DNA of 64,000 nucleotides from Pelagibacteraceae bacterium AG-404-P07 (GCA_003216235.1 QCJE01000002.1:1-64000), one strand, 5' to 3'. Shown: positions 49,473 to 60,705, counted from the first letter of the stretch. Numbers and translations: made by a program. Notes: generated by a model from the letters alone, not told the origin.

Positions 49473-50117
49473 ATGGATAAACTTGATATACAAATTGCAA
49501 AACCTTTTGGACCTACAATCGCTAAAGTAACAATACCAGAGGAAATGATTTTAAAACTTAATAATTACATCGATGAAATTATCAAAGACCAAGAAAAATC
49601 TAAAGCTCAAGATCATGGAAATACACTAGCGGGTCAGGTTACTCAAGAATTAATCCTGGATAATAAATTTTGTGAGTCCTCAGGTTGGTTAAAATTTTTA
49701 GGGATAAGTGTAGGAAACTGGATAAAACTTTCTGGATTACCAGAAATTACAAAATTTAAATTAATAAATTCATGGGCTGTGAGACAATTTGAAGGCGATT
49801 ATAATCCTACTCATTGGCATAATGGACATGTTTCTGGCGTAGGTTATTTAAAAGTTCCAAACGAACTTGGAAATAAAACACAAAGTGGAAAAAAAGATAA
49901 TCCTAATGGAAAATTGGCATTGATCCATGGAACAAAACAATTCTTAAGTCAATCAACTTTTACAATAAAACCAAAAGTCGGTGAATTTTATTTTTTTCCA
50001 AATTATATGATGCACACAGTATATCCTTTTAAAGAAACTGATGAAGAAAGAAGATCAGTTTCGTTTAATGCTTATGTAGATGATCATATTTACAATGTAT
50101 ATGCAGAAAGAGTCTAA
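49473..50117 (+). CDS. Putative 2OG-Fe(II) oxygenase
   Basis: SWAVRQFEGDYNPTHWHNGHVSGVGYL, GEFYFFPNYMMHTVYPF. Confidence 0.82.
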   Translation: MDKLDIQIAKPFGPTIAKVTIPEEMILKLNNYIDEIIKDQEKSKAQDHGNTLAGQVTQELILDNKFCESSGWLKFLGISVGNWIKLSGLPEITKFKLINSWAVRQFEGDYNPTHWHNGHVSGVGYLKVPNELGNKTQSGKKDNPNGKLALIHGTKQFLSQSTFTIKPKVGEFYFFPNYMMHTVYPFKETDEERRSVSFNAYVDDHIYNVYAERV

Positions 50118-50484
50118 TCCTCAAAAAAATGTTCTTGGAGAACATTTAGAAAATTGTTCTAATGATCCTCTTACAGGATGGTATCGAGATGGCTGTTGTA
50201 ATACTGACGAAAATGACCATGGGGCACATACAATCTGTGCAAAAGTAACTACTGAATTTTTAGAATGGTGTAAAGAAGCAGGAAATGATTTAATCACACC
50301 ACATCCTGAATTTGGCTTTCCAGGTTTAAAAGATGGTGATGGGTGGTGCGTTTGTGCAAGTTGGTATGCGAGAGCAGTCGAGGCAGGTAAAGGTTGCCCT
50401 ATATATTTAAAAAGTACACACGAAAATACTCTTAAGATACTGCCAATAGAAACCCTAAAAAAATTTGCGATAGATTTATCTTAA
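50101..50484 (+). CDS. DUF2237 family protein
   Basis: NVLGEHLENCSNDPLTGWYRDGCCNTDENDHGAHTICAKVTTEFLEW; start moved to 50101. Confidence 0.9.
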   Translation: MQKESNPQKNVLGEHLENCSNDPLTGWYRDGCCNTDENDHGAHTICAKVTTEFLEWCKEAGNDLITPHPEFGFPGLKDGDGWCVCASWYARAVEAGKGCPIYLKSTHENTLKILPIETLKKFAIDLS

Positions 50485-52104
50485 TTACATATTACCATAT
50501 TTTGGACCACCACCACCTTCTGGTGTAACCCAAGTAATATTTTGAGAAGGTTCTTTAATGTCACAAGTTTTACAGTGAATACAGTTTTGAGAATTAATCA
50601 CAAATTTATTTAAACCATTTTCATTTTGCACTTCATATACACCTGCTGGACAATATCTTTGTGCAGGTTCATCAAACTTTTCTAAAGTATAGTTTATCGG
50701 TAATGATGGGTCTTTAAGTTTTAAGTGAACTGGTTGATTATCAACATGATTTGTACCTGTTAAATAAACCGAGCTTGTCTTATCAAAAGTAATTACATTA
50801 TCAGGTTTTGGATACTCTATTTTTGGCATTTCACTTGCTAATTTTAAAGTTTCGTGATCGGCATGTTTGTGTTTTAAAGTCAAAGGTAATTTTCCTCTAA
50901 ACAATATTTGGTCAATACCAGTAAATATAATACCTAAAATTAATCCCCAGCTGAAACTTGGCTTAACATTTCTGGCTTCATAGAGCTCTTTATATAGCCA
51001 GCTTTTATTAAATTTTTCCTCAAAGATTGATAAATTTTTGTTATTTTTGATGTGATCAAAAATTGTTTCTGCAGCAATAATTCCACTTTTCATTGCAGTA
51101 TGCGATCCTTTAATTTTTGGCATATTTAAAGTTCCTGCATCACAACCAACTAATAACGCTCCTGGCATAAACATTTTTGGTAAACTTTGAAAACCTCCCT
51201 CTATTAATGCCCTAGCCCCATATGAGATTCTTTTTCCACCTTCAATTATCTTTTTAATAGCTGGGTGTGTTTTAAATTTTTGAAATTCATCAAAAGGTGA
51301 TAAATGAGGATTTTTATAATCTAAACCAATAACATAACCTAAAAAAATTTGTTTGTTTTCCGCATGATACATAAAACTTCCACCATAAGTTTGATTATCT
51401 AAAGGCCATCCTGCTGTGTGCATTACCAAACCTTCCTCATGATTTTTTTCATCTATTTCCCAAATTTCTTTGAAACCTATTCCATATTGTTGTGGGTCTT
51501 TATTTTTATCAAGTTCAAACTTTTTTATCAATTCTTTTCCAAGGTGTCCTCTGCAACCTTCAGCAAAAACAGTAACTTTACCTAAAAGCTCTATTCCTGG
51601 TTCAAAACTATCTTTTTTGTTTCCATCTTTATCAATGCCCATATCCTGTGTTGCAACACCTTTAACTGAACCATCTTCGTTATATATAATTTCACTAGCT
51701 GGAAATCCGGGAAAAATTTCAACACCTAACGCTTCAGCTTGTTCAGCAAGCCACCTACATAAATTTGCAAGACTTATAATATAATTTTTATGATTTTGTT
51801 GCACATTAGGTAATAACCAAGTCGGCCAGCTTAATGATTTATTTTTTCCAAGAAATAAAAATCTTTCTTTACTTACCTTTGTTTTGATTGGAGAATTTAA
51901 TTCTTTCCAATTTGGAATCAATTCATCCAAAGCTCTTGTTTCAAAAACATTTCCAGATAAAATATGAGCTCCAATTTCAGAAGCCTTTTCTAATAAGCAA
52001 ACATTTAAATTAGGATCTAATTGTTTAAGTTTTATCGCCGTAGACAAACCTGAAGGTCCACCTCCTACAATAACTACATCATATTCCATTGTCTCTCTGG
52101 ACAT
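50485..52104 (-). CDS. Electron transfer flavoprotein-ubiquinone oxidoreductase
   Basis: VVIVGGGPSGLSTAIKL; C-terminal INSQNCIHCKTCDIKEPSQNITWVTPEGGGGP. Confidence 0.96.
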   Translation of the reverse strand: MSRETMEYDVVIVGGGPSGLSTAIKLKQLDPNLNVCLLEKASEIGAHILSGNVFETRALDELIPNWKELNSPIKTKVSKERFLFLGKNKSLSWPTWLLPNVQQNHKNYIISLANLCRWLAEQAEALGVEIFPGFPASEIIYNEDGSVKGVATQDMGIDKDGNKKDSFEPGIELLGKVTVFAEGCRGHLGKELIKKFELDKNKDPQQYGIGFKEIWEIDEKNHEEGLVMHTAGWPLDNQTYGGSFMYHAENKQIFLGYVIGLDYKNPHLSPFDEFQKFKTHPAIKKIIEGGKRISYGARALIEGGFQSLPKMFMPGALLVGCDAGTLNMPKIKGSHTAMKSGIIAAETIFDHIKNNKNLSIFEEKFNKSWLYKELYEARNVKPSFSWGLILGIIFTGIDQILFRGKLPLTLKHKHADHETLKLASEMPKIEYPKPDNVITFDKTSSVYLTGTNHVDNQPVHLKLKDPSLPINYTLEKFDEPAQRYCPAGVYEVQNENGLNKFVINSQNCIHCKTCDIKEPSQNITWVTPEGGGGPKYGNM

Positions 52105-52127
52105 AATCTATTTTTTTACAGATTCTA

Positions 52128-53081
52128 TTATTTTTGTATAGTGTTTAATTTGTTCAATTCCTCTAAGAATTGAGGAAGAGCTTCAAAAAGGTCTGCTTCA
52201 AGCCCATAATCTGCAACACTAAAGATAGGTGCCTCACCATCTTTATTAATTGCAACAATCACCTTACTTTCTTTCATTCCAGCTAAATGTTGAATAGCCC
52301 CTGAAATTCCTACTGCAATATATAAATCAGGAACTACAACTTTTCCTGTTTGACCGACTTGATGGTCATTGCTTATATAACCTGCATCAACTGCTGCTCT
52401 TGATGCGCCAATAGCAGCATTCAATTTATCAGCAAGAGATGTAATTAATTTAAAATTATCTCCACTTTGCATACCCCTTCCACCGGAAACAACAACTCTA
52501 GCAGTTCCAAGTTCAGGTCTATCAGATTTGACTTCTTCTCTTTTAATAAATTTTGTTTGTCCAAACTCACCGCTTGGTTCTGCTTTTTCAATAGGTGCCG
52601 ATCCACCAGAACTCTCACAAGGGTCAAAAGACGTTGGTCTTATTGTAACACATTTTTTAGGATCTTTACTTTTTACTGTTGCAAAAGCATTTCCAGCATA
52701 AATTGGCCTCAAAAAAGTATCAGGTGATATAACTTTAGTAATATCACTGATTTGTGAAGTGTCTAAAGCAGCAGCAATTCTTGGCATTAAATTTTTTCCA
52801 AATGTATTTGCTGAACAAACAATATGCGAATAATTTTCAGCAAGTTTAACAATTACCGGTGAAAAATTTTCTGCAACAAAATTTTCATAATAAGGAGCCT
52901 CTACTTGAATTACTTTTTTAATTATTGGCAATTCTGAAAGTGCTTTTGAAGCATCTCCACAGTTTTGACCAACTATTACTGCATGAACATCAGCATCAAT
53001 TTGTGAAGCTGCATTTGCAGCATTTAGAGTAAAAGGTTTGAGTTCTTTATTATTATGTTCTGCTATTAATAAAACTGACAT
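52128..53081 (-). CDS. etfA: Electron transfer flavoprotein alpha subunit
   Basis: VVSGGRGMQSGDNF, GQTGKVVVPDLYIAVGISGAIQHLAGM. Confidence 0.96.
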   Translation of the reverse strand: MSVLLIAEHNNKELKPFTLNAANAASQIDADVHAVIVGQNCGDASKALSELPIIKKVIQVEAPYYENFVAENFSPVIVKLAENYSHIVCSANTFGKNLMPRIAAALDTSQISDITKVISPDTFLRPIYAGNAFATVKSKDPKKCVTIRPTSFDPCESSGGSAPIEKAEPSGEFGQTKFIKREEVKSDRPELGTARVVVSGGRGMQSGDNFKLITSLADKLNAAIGASRAAVDAGYISNDHQVGQTGKVVVPDLYIAVGISGAIQHLAGMKESKVIVAINKDGEAPIFSVADYGLEADLFEALPQFLEELNKLNTIQK

Positions 53082-53831
53082 TTAAATCACCTTTGCTTCG
53101 TTTTTTAATTTTTGCACTAACTCAGCCACACTTGAAACTTTAATACCTGCTTTTCTTTTTGGTGGCTCTTCTACTTTAGTTTGCTCGATTCTAGGAGATG
53201 TATCTACTCCTAAATCTGACGCATTTATTTGTTCAATTGGTTTCTTCTTGGCCTTCATTATATTAGGTAATGAAGCGTATCTTGGTTCATTAAGCCTTAA
53301 ATCACATGTAACTATTGCAGGTACATTTATTTCAATTGTTTCTAGACCTTCATCAATTTCTCTTGTTACCTCTAATGATTTATCTTTTACTTCTATTTTA
53401 GATGCGAAAGTTGCTTGAGGCCAATTAAGTAACGCACTTAACATTTGTCCTGTTTGATTGCAATCATCATCAATTGCTTGTTTACCCATAAAAACTAAAT
53501 CAGGTTTTTCTTTTTCAACTATTTTTTGTAACAATTTAGAAACAGCTAATGGTTCTAAAATCCCATCTGCTTTTATAAGAATACCTCTATCAGCCCCAAC
53601 CGCCAATGCTTTACGAACGGTCTCTTGTGCTTTTTCTTCACCAACACTAACAGCTATTACTTCTGTAGCTTTTCCAGCTTCTTTTATTTTAACAGCTTCT
53701 TCTATTGCATTATCATCAGGTGGATTAGTTGACATCTTAACATTGTCAGTGACAACACCAGTATTGTCCTCTTTAACTCTTACCTGTACGTTATAATCAA
53801 TAACTCTTTTAACTGCGACTAAAATTTTCAT
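53082..53831 (-). CDS. etfB: Electron transfer flavoprotein beta subunit
   Basis: [41 protein letters not shown]. Confidence 0.96.
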   Translation of the reverse strand: MKILVAVKRVIDYNVQVRVKEDNTGVVTDNVKMSTNPPDDNAIEEAVKIKEAGKATEVIAVSVGEEKAQETVRKALAVGADRGILIKADGILEPLAVSKLLQKIVEKEKPDLVFMGKQAIDDDCNQTGQMLSALLNWPQATFASKIEVKDKSLEVTREIDEGLETIEINVPAIVTCDLRLNEPRYASLPNIMKAKKKPIEQINASDLGVDTSPRIEQTKVEEPPKRKAGIKVSSVAELVQKLKNEAKVI

Positions 53832-56263
53832 TAAGCTCTCAATAATTTATTTTCAACATCGTATGGACTTTCCTCTAAAATTGTAGCCTCATACATTTTT
53901 CCTAATATATCAACTGTAAGTTTTTCTCCCACATTTGCTAATTCTGGTTTAACCATTGCTAGTGCTATAGATTTATCCAATCTAAATCCATACTCACCAC
54001 CAGTTGCTCTTCCAATTACCTTATTGTCTTTGTAAATAGGATTATTACCTAATACATCAGAGTCAGTCGTATTATGAACTTCTAATGTTACTAATTTATT
54101 ATCAAAACCTTTTTCTCTCCATTTATTTAAAGCTTCTAAACCAATAAAGTTACCTTTGTTAGGATGAATAAATCTATCTAAGCCTGACTCGTAGGGCGAA
54201 TATTCAATAGATAATTCAGTACCTACAAGTTTATAAGATTTTTCTACTCTTAAACTATTCATTGCTCTAATACCAAAAGGTTTGATCCCTAATTCTTTGC
54301 CAGCTTCCATTAATTTATCAAAAATATGATTTTGATATTCAATTGGATGATGTAACTCCCACCCAAGTTCTCCAACAAAATTAACTCTCATAGCATTTAC
54401 AGGAGCATATCCAACATTAACATTTTTAGCTGTGAGCCATTTAAAATTTTCGTTTGAAAAATCATCTGTTGAAACTTTTTGCATCAGTTGTCTAGATTTA
54501 GGACCTGCCACAACTAATACACCATTACTGTTTGTAAGATCCTCAAATATAACCGATCCATCAGTTGGCATCCATTTTTGAATCCAATCATGATCTAATC
54601 TTAAATTTGCTCCTGCAGACACAAGATAATAACTATTTTCAGCTTCTTTCATTATTGTAAATTCTGAGTGCACACCCCCTTTAGTATTAAGAGCATGACA
54701 TAAATTTATTCTACCAATTTTTTTAGGAAGTTTATTTGCTACCAAATAATCCAAAAATTCCTCAGCTTTTGGACCTTTAATTCTGCATTTTGCAAATGCT
54801 GTCATATCTAATAAGCCAACATTTTCCTTAACGTTTTGACATTCTTTTTTAATTGCATCAAACCATTTTGATCTTCTAAAAGACCAATCATCTTTTTGCT
54901 CCATGCCATCAGTTGCAAAAAAGTTGGGTCTTTCCCATCCAAATTTTTGTCCAAATACTGCTCCTAAATTTTTCATTCTTTCATAACAAGGTGAAGTTCT
55001 TAAAGGCCTCGCGGCTGGTCTTTCTTCATCTGGATAATGAACAATAAAAACATGGCTGTAAGCTTCTTCATTTTTAGCTTTTAAATAAGATTTAGTTGCA
55101 TAATTTCCATAACGTCTAGGTTCAACACCAAGCATATCAATTGTTGGTTCACCATCTACAATCCACTCAGCTAATTGCCAACCTGCACCTCCAGCTGCAG
55201 TTATTCCAAAACTATGTCCTTCATTAATCCAAAAATTTTTTAATCCCCAAGCAGGACCAACTATAGGATTGCCATCTGGTGTATAACAGATTGCTCCGTT
55301 ATAAACTTTTTTTACACCTACTTCTCCAAAAGCAGGAACACGATGTATAGCACCTTCTATGTGTGGTGCGAGTCTATCTAAATCTTCTTGGAATAATTCA
55401 TATTCAGAATTTTTTGATGGTCCTTCAACATAACAAGCCGGAGCTCCATCTTCATAAGGTCCCAAAATTAATCCACCAGCCTCTTCTCGCATATACCATC
55501 TGCTATCACTATCTCTCAAAACTCCCATTTCTGGAAGTCCGTCTTTTTTTCTTTTTTGAATTTCAGGATGTGGCTCTGTTACAATGTATTGATGTTCGAC
55601 AGGTATAACTGGAATGTCTAATCCAACCATTTCACCAGTTTGGCGTGCGAAATTACCTGAACAAGAGATTATATGTTCACATTCAATTGTACCTTTGTCT
55701 GTTTCAACAATCCAGCCATCTTTAGTTTGTTTCATTGCTAAGACAGTTGTGTTTCTATAAATCTCTGCTCCCATATTTCTTGCGCCTGTTGCAAGAGCTT
55801 GAGTTAAATCAGCAGGTTGAATGTATCCATCTTCTGGGTGTTGAATAGCTCCAACTAAATCATCTGTATGACATAAAGGCCAAATTTCTTTTACTTGTTG
55901 GGGTGTTAAAAATTTCACATCAACACCGATTGTTTTAGCTACACCAGCGTATTGATGATATTCATCCATTCTATCTTTAGTGCTTGCTAAACGAATATTT
56001 GATACAATACTAAATCCTACATTCTTTCCAGTTTCTTCTTCTAATTTTTTATAAAGGTCTACTGCATACTTGTGAAGTTGTCCTACAGAGTAACTCATAT
56101 TAAACAATGGTAATAATCCGGCAGCATGCCAAGTTGAACCAGAGGTTAATTCTTTTCTTTCAACAAGAACTACATCAGACCAACCTTTTTTTGCTAAGTG
56201 GTAAAGAGCACTTACTCCTACAACCCCACCACCAACAACAACAACTTTTGTTTTAGATTTCAT
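53831..56263 (-). CDS. FAD-dependent dimethylglycine/sarcosine dehydrogenase-like protein with C-terminal GcvT domain
   Basis: [43 protein letters not shown]; GcvT-like C-terminal half. Confidence 0.9.
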   Translation of the reverse strand: MKSKTKVVVVGGGVVGVSALYHLAKKGWSDVVLVERKELTSGSTWHAAGLLPLFNMSYSVGQLHKYAVDLYKKLEEETGKNVGFSIVSNIRLASTKDRMDEYHQYAGVAKTIGVDVKFLTPQQVKEIWPLCHTDDLVGAIQHPEDGYIQPADLTQALATGARNMGAEIYRNTTVLAMKQTKDGWIVETDKGTIECEHIISCSGNFARQTGEMVGLDIPVIPVEHQYIVTEPHPEIQKRKKDGLPEMGVLRDSDSRWYMREEAGGLILGPYEDGAPACYVEGPSKNSEYELFQEDLDRLAPHIEGAIHRVPAFGEVGVKKVYNGAICYTPDGNPIVGPAWGLKNFWINEGHSFGITAAGGAGWQLAEWIVDGEPTIDMLGVEPRRYGNYATKSYLKAKNEEAYSHVFIVHYPDEERPAARPLRTSPCYERMKNLGAVFGQKFGWERPNFFATDGMEQKDDWSFRRSKWFDAIKKECQNVKENVGLLDMTAFAKCRIKGPKAEEFLDYLVANKLPKKIGRINLCHALNTKGGVHSEFTIMKEAENSYYLVSAGANLRLDHDWIQKWMPTDGSVIFEDLTNSNGVLVVAGPKSRQLMQKVSTDDFSNENFKWLTAKNVNVGYAPVNAMRVNFVGELGWELHHPIEYQNHIFDKLMEAGKELGIKPFGIRAMNSLRVEKSYKLVGTELSIEYSPYESGLDRFIHPNKGNFIGLEALNKWREKGFDNKLVTLEVHNTTDSDVLGNNPIYKDNKVIGRATGGEYGFRLDKSIALAMVKPELANVGEKLTVDILGKMYEATILEESPYDVENKLLRA

Positions 56264-56319
56264 TAGGCGATTCCTACTAAATTTTTATTCATTTCGAAAC
56301 AAAATTGTATTGTGGACAA

Positions 56320-56823
56320 TCAAATCGAACTTCCTAAAGCAATGGGGCTCGAAACCATCGTAGTCAGCCAGCAATCTTTTAAAGGCCCTTCTCTTGTATA
56401 TTTTTCTACTTGCCAGTTAAATTTATGATAAATTTTTTTACTATCTAAAATTATCACCTCAAATTGGGCCCATTTATCACTGCTTCCCACCTCAGTAATT
56501 GTATGGCTTAAATGATTTAAAAGCATTTGATAAGATCTTCCTTTAATCATCATCTTAAAATTTGGTAATGGACCTGTATTTTTTTTATTGTCTGGATGCG
56601 CAAAAGTCCATGTCTGTTCAATCCCTCTATCTTTAAACTGGTCATCATTATTCATTAATCCAGTAAGCTGAATTTGAACTACCTCTTTAGGTTTAATCAA
56701 ATTACTTGGTTCAATCAGATCGGCCTTTAATATATGGGTAGAAATAAAATAAAAAAAAATTACACTAAACGTTAAGAGCAGTTTTTTTAACATCTTTGAG
56801 AAACAATTTTCTTTTTTCATCAC
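56320..56823 (-). CDS. DUF4864-like exported protein
   Basis: Signal-like N-terminus; QLTGLMNNDDQFKDRGIEQTWTFAHPDNKKNTGPLPNF. Confidence 0.7.
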   Translation of the reverse strand: MMKKENCFSKMLKKLLLTFSVIFFYFISTHILKADLIEPSNLIKPKEVVQIQLTGLMNNDDQFKDRGIEQTWTFAHPDNKKNTGPLPNFKMMIKGRSYQMLLNHLSHTITEVGSSDKWAQFEVIILDSKKIYHKFNWQVEKYTREGPLKDCWLTTMVSSPIALGSSI

Positions 56824-57334
56824 TTACAAATGGTACAGCAAAATATCTTCTGTAATTAATATTATAAATGCCGCACATATGGAAAACTCCTCTTTTTAAT
56901 CTTCTAATTGGTAAATTTAAAAAGAATGTAGTAATTGCTAACCTTGGAGAGCCATAGGTACAAAAGATAATTGCTTTTTTATCTCTAAGATTTCCAATTG
57001 GATATCCATAGTTGCCCCATAATTGTTTAAATCTAAATGCCCATGGTGGAGCTAAAACTTTATCTATCCAACCTTCAACTATTGCAGGCATCCTAAAATT
57101 CCATATTGGAGCAATTAAAACAATTGTATCACAAGCATCAATTCTTTTTCTATGATCCAAAACTATTTTGTCTGGTTCTTCACCAGCAAAGACTGGATCA
57201 AACTTTTCCTTGTAAAGATCAATTGTATCAACAGAGTGGCCTTTATCTTTAGCGGTTTCAATAAAGGTATCTCTAATAGCTGCATTAAATGATTTGTCAT
57301 CATAATGACCGTATATTAGAAAAATTTTTTTCAT
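56765..57334 (-). CDS. Flavodoxin-fold NAD(P)H dehydrogenase (quinone)
   Basis: IYGHYDDKSFNAAIRD, APIWNFRMPAIVEGWIDKVLAPPWAFRF. Confidence 0.85.
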   Translation of the reverse strand: MKKIFLIYGHYDDKSFNAAIRDTFIETAKDKGHSVDTIDLYKEKFDPVFAGEEPDKIVLDHRKRIDACDTIVLIAPIWNFRMPAIVEGWIDKVLAPPWAFRFKQLWGNYGYPIGNLRDKKAIIFCTYGSPRLAITTFFLNLPIRRLKRGVFHMCGIYNINYRRYFAVPFVSDEKRKLFLKDVKKTALNV

Positions 57335-57335
57335 A

Positions 57336-57770
57336 TTAACTTTGTAAAACTGGAAATGCTTGCCGTACTTTTAAAAAATGTTTTTGATATTCCATTTTAG
57401 TACATTTATCTTCAACATATTCAATCTTATTTTCTTCAACAATTTTTTTTGCCTCTTCACTTTTAATACCCAACTGTAACCATAAAACTTTAGCTTTGAT
57501 ACTGACTGTATCTTTTGCAATATCCAATACTTCTTTTGAAGGTCTAAAAACATCCACGATATCAACTGTGTCTTTAATATCAGTTATTTTTTCAAAAACT
57601 TCCTCTCCTAAAATTTTTTGACCTTTAGCTTTTGGGTTTACAGGAAAAACTTTAAATCCATATTTTTGCATATATTTCATTACAATAGTCGAAGCTTTTG
57701 TTGGGTCATTGCTAACTCCAATCATTGCAATTTTTTTATATTTTGAAAGAATTTCTTTTATATCATTCAT
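57336..57770 (-). CDS. CoA-binding domain protein
   Basis: IAMIGVSNDPTKASTIVMKYMQKYGFKVFPVNPKAKGQKILGE. Confidence 0.9.
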   Translation of the reverse strand: MNDIKEILSKYKKIAMIGVSNDPTKASTIVMKYMQKYGFKVFPVNPKAKGQKILGEEVFEKITDIKDTVDIVDVFRPSKEVLDIAKDTVSIKAKVLWLQLGIKSEEAKKIVEENKIEYVEDKCTKMEYQKHFLKVRQAFPVLQS

Positions 57771-57955
57771 TAATTTTTCATAATCTCTTTTTTGCAGAAT
57801 ATTTTAGCTTCTTCTGTGGTCATTGGTTTATCTAATTTTTGACTCCCAGCAACACAGGCATCTATAGCTCTTTTAAAATTATGTTCCCTAAAAGTAAAAA
57901 TTAAATAAAGTCCCAAAATTATTAAAATAATAGTTATAATATTTTTTATTTTCAT
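57770..57955 (-). CDS. Small single-TM protein
   Basis: 61 aa, one TM, two Cys in the distal part; overlaps neighbouring genes by start/stop. Confidence 0.55.
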   Translation of the reverse strand: MKIKNIITIILIILGLYLIFTFREHNFKRAIDACVAGSQKLDKPMTTEEAKIFCKKEIMKN

Positions 57956-58725
57956 CTATTTTTCCATTTTGGTTTTCTTTTTTCTAAAAAAGCAGAAATC
58001 CCCTCTTTTGCATCCATTGCCATCATATTAAGAGTCATCATCTTGCTAGTGTAAACATATGCTTTTCTCAATGGCATCTCTAATTGTTTATAAAAAGCTT
58101 GTTTACCAATTTTAATTGTAAGATTTGATTTTGACGCTATTTTTTTAGCTACTTTAAGAACCTCAGTATTTAATTTAGATTTTGAAAAATAATCATTAAT
58201 TAATCCAATTTCTTTTGCATAAGATGCTTTAATAGGTTCTCCGGTTAACAGCATTCTCATCATTGGTTTTCTATTTATTTTTCTGCTTACAGCGACCATT
58301 GGAGTGCTACAAAATAATCCAATATTTACACCTGGTGTTGCAAACAAAGCATTATTTGAACTATAAGCTAAGTCGCAACTTGCAACTAATTGACACCCAG
58401 CTGCATATGCAGCTCCATGAACTTTAGCTATAACTGGTTTTTTTCCTTCCACAATTTGTAGCATTAATTTTGAGCAAAGATTAAATAACTTTTGATATTT
58501 ATTTCTAATTTTTAAGTTCTTTACCTCTTTCAAATTATGTCCGGCACTAAAACCCTTACCTGCTCCCTCAAGAATAATTACTTTTGTTTTTTTATCTTTA
58601 TCAAGTTTTAAAAAAACTTTAATCAAATCATTCAAATTTTTAAATGATAATGAGTTATATGTTTTAGGCTCATTAATGGTGACTATAGATATTCCGCCAG
58701 ACAAATTTTTAACTTTTACATTCAT
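57952..58725 (-). CDS. Enoyl-CoA hydratase/isomerase family protein
   Basis: VIILEGAGKGFSAGHNLKE, KPVIAKVHGAAYAAGCQLVASCDLAYSS. Confidence 0.92.
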   Translation of the reverse strand: MNVKVKNLSGGISIVTINEPKTYNSLSFKNLNDLIKVFLKLDKDKKTKVIILEGAGKGFSAGHNLKEVKNLKIRNKYQKLFNLCSKLMLQIVEGKKPVIAKVHGAAYAAGCQLVASCDLAYSSNNALFATPGVNIGLFCSTPMVAVSRKINRKPMMRMLLTGEPIKASYAKEIGLINDYFSKSKLNTEVLKVAKKIASKSNLTIKIGKQAFYKQLEMPLRKAYVYTSKMMTLNMMAMDAKEGISAFLEKRKPKWKNR

Positions 58726-58733
58726 TAAAAATT

Positions 58734-59108
58734 TTATTTAAGTTTCCCTTCTTTTCTCATTTTGGCTCTTATTTTAGTTGCTGAAATTTCTTGAATTTCT
58801 TTAGAAAGTTCAATTTCTTCAATTTTATAACCCACACCTCTACCATAACAAATATTAGTAATATTTGGCACCATCATAATCTTGAAATGTCCCTCAAACT
58901 CTGGGTTCAATCTATCTTCGATATTTTTTTTTACTGTCTCAAAATCAAATGGATTGTCATCAACTCCCTGAACGTCTCTAATTTGAATGCAAACCTGGCC
59001 CGTTTTTTTTATAATTTCTTTAAATAAAGTATAATGACCATCGTGAAACGGTTGCCATCTTCCCAACATTTGTGCAGTTGGTTTTTTATTATCCCACTTG
59101 TAAGTCAT
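58734..59108 (-). CDS. Cytidylyltransferase-like nucleotidyltransferase
   Basis: LGRWQPFHDGHYTLFKEII (HxGH-type motif), ISATKIRAKM. Confidence 0.82.
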   Translation of the reverse strand: MTYKWDNKKPTAQMLGRWQPFHDGHYTLFKEIIKKTGQVCIQIRDVQGVDDNPFDFETVKKNIEDRLNPEFEGHFKIMMVPNITNICYGRGVGYKIEEIELSKEIQEISATKIRAKMRKEGKLK

Positions 59109-59515
59109 TATTTTATCTCCTTTAATATTTTTGGTGCCCAGTTTTTAGCATCTTGAGTAGTAACATGAAAGTCATACTTATCTGGTTTAACAAACATTTT
59201 ATTAGTATCATCAAATCTTCCTTCTTTTATCGTGTCCATCCAAATTATATAATCTGCTGGGAATAAACTTCTTGCTTCAGGTGTAGGACAAATAAAGTCT
59301 GCTACAACATAACTTCCATCTTGTTTCATCTTAACAGCAAACTCAGCCATTCTTTTTGATTGTCTTTTTCTTCCTTCTTCAGAAAAATCCCAATCATTAG
59401 CTTCTTTTCGAACCTCATCTGCATTCAATCTTTTTGCTTTTAACATTGGAGCTAACTCATTTGCTAAAGTTGTTTTGCCAGATCCAGGTAATCCCATAAC
59501 TAAAATAATCTTCAT
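59108..59515 (-). CDS. P-loop kinase, adenylylsulfate kinase-like
   Basis: MGLPGSGKTTLANELAPML, RLNADEVRKEANDWDFSEEGR. Confidence 0.82.
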   Translation of the reverse strand: MKIILVMGLPGSGKTTLANELAPMLKAKRLNADEVRKEANDWDFSEEGRKRQSKRMAEFAVKMKQDGSYVVADFICPTPEARSLFPADYIIWMDTIKEGRFDDTNKMFVKPDKYDFHVTTQDAKNWAPKILKEIK

Positions 59516-60705
59516 ATTAAATTATTTGCTACCCATTTATGAAACTGATGAGTAGGTTGATCCATAATAGGTGAAAAGTTTCCACCATTGTAAACTGGTG
59601 AGTTTCTTCCATCTTGCATCCCTTCAATTGCATTTATGTCTTCTAACATAACATCTTTCCAAAATCTTGAATTTTCTTTTCTTAATTCTTTTAACTCTTC
59701 TCCTTGAGCACTTTCATTTCCAACATAATATATTTGCATATGTTCTTTTGTTTTATTCATTGCCAAAGGTTCTAACCAAAAAACATAAAAGTGATCTAAA
59801 TGTAAACCTATCATTACATTTGGAAATAGAGCAATATACTCTGAATGTTTCAACATACCTTTGTCCCAATTAGGGAAAGTATTAAATTTTTTATTTCCTT
59901 TGACAGGTTGTTCATATTTCCTGCTTCCTTGACCAGCAAATCTATTAGGTAGTCCTTGTATATGATAATGATCGTCTATATTCGAAACTTTATTTAATTC
60001 TGGATGAATTGTTGGTAAATGATAACTCTCACAATAATTTTCAATTGCAAATTTCCAATTACACTTTACTTCTAAATTAAAATAACCATAATCATTTGAA
60101 TAAACTAAAGATTTGTAATCTTCTTTATTTATAAATTTTAACCATCTATTTTCCAAGGGTTTAATATATTCATCAAATTCAATTTCATTTGAATTGATAT
60201 TAACAAAAATTATATCCATCCAAACTATAGTTTTAACTTCCTTTAAATTATTTTTTGCTTTATCAAATTTCTCTGATTGATGATTGTTTAGCCCGCCAAT
60301 ATGTGGAGTAGCTAAAAGTTTTCCGTTAAAATCATAAGACCAGGAGTGATAAGGACATCTAATTACATTTTTTAAGGCACATGATTTATCTAAAAGTTTA
60401 TAACCTCTATGGCTACAAACATTGTGGAATACTCGAATCTTCTTTTCTTTATCTCTTAATATAATAAGTGGTACCCCCAGCAGATTGTGTGGTCTGGCAT
60501 CTCCAATATTTGGTACAGAGCTTGCTACACCAATGACTGTCCATTTATTGAAAAAAATCTTCTCTTTTTCATACGCTAAATAATCATTATTTATGTAACA
60601 CTCATTTGGTAGGCCATTAGCTACTTCTATTGGTTTATCAACATTATTTAGTTTCTTAATATCTAGTATTTCTGAGAGAGGTTTTTTTTTGAGATTTTGA
60701 TCCAC
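59512..60705 (-). CDS. Rieske non-heme iron ring-hydroxylating-type oxygenase
   Basis: CSHRGYKLLDKSCALKNVIRCPYHSWSYDFNG, NWKFAIENYCESYHLPTIHPEL; likely GTG start at 60705 (VDQNLKKKPL) rather than 60741. Confidence 0.88.
   Translation of the reverse strand: MDQNLKKKPLSEILDIKKLNNVDKPIEVANGLPNECYINNDYLAYEKEKIFFNKWTVIGVASSVPNIGDARPHNLLGVPLIILRDKEKKIRVFHNVCSHRGYKLLDKSCALKNVIRCPYHSWSYDFNGKLLATPHIGGLNNHQSEKFDKAKNNLKEVKTIVWMDIIFVNINSNEIEFDEYIKPLENRWLKFINKEDYKSLVYSNDYGYFNLEVKCNWKFAIENYCESYHLPTIHPELNKVSNIDDHYHIQGLPNRFAGQGSRKYEQPVKGNKKFNTFPNWDKGMLKHSEYIALFPNVMIGLHLDHFYVFWLEPLAMNKTKEHMQIYYVGNESAQGEELKELRKENSRFWKDVMLEDINAIEGMQDGRNSPVYNGGNFSPIMDQPTHQFHKWVANNLI

Noticed and set aside
51470-51784. 104-aa plus-strand ORF
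   Set aside because: Antisense shadow inside the ETF-QO gene.
53458-53796. 112-aa plus-strand ORF
   Set aside because: Antisense shadow of etfB with Ser/Thr/Ala-rich composition.
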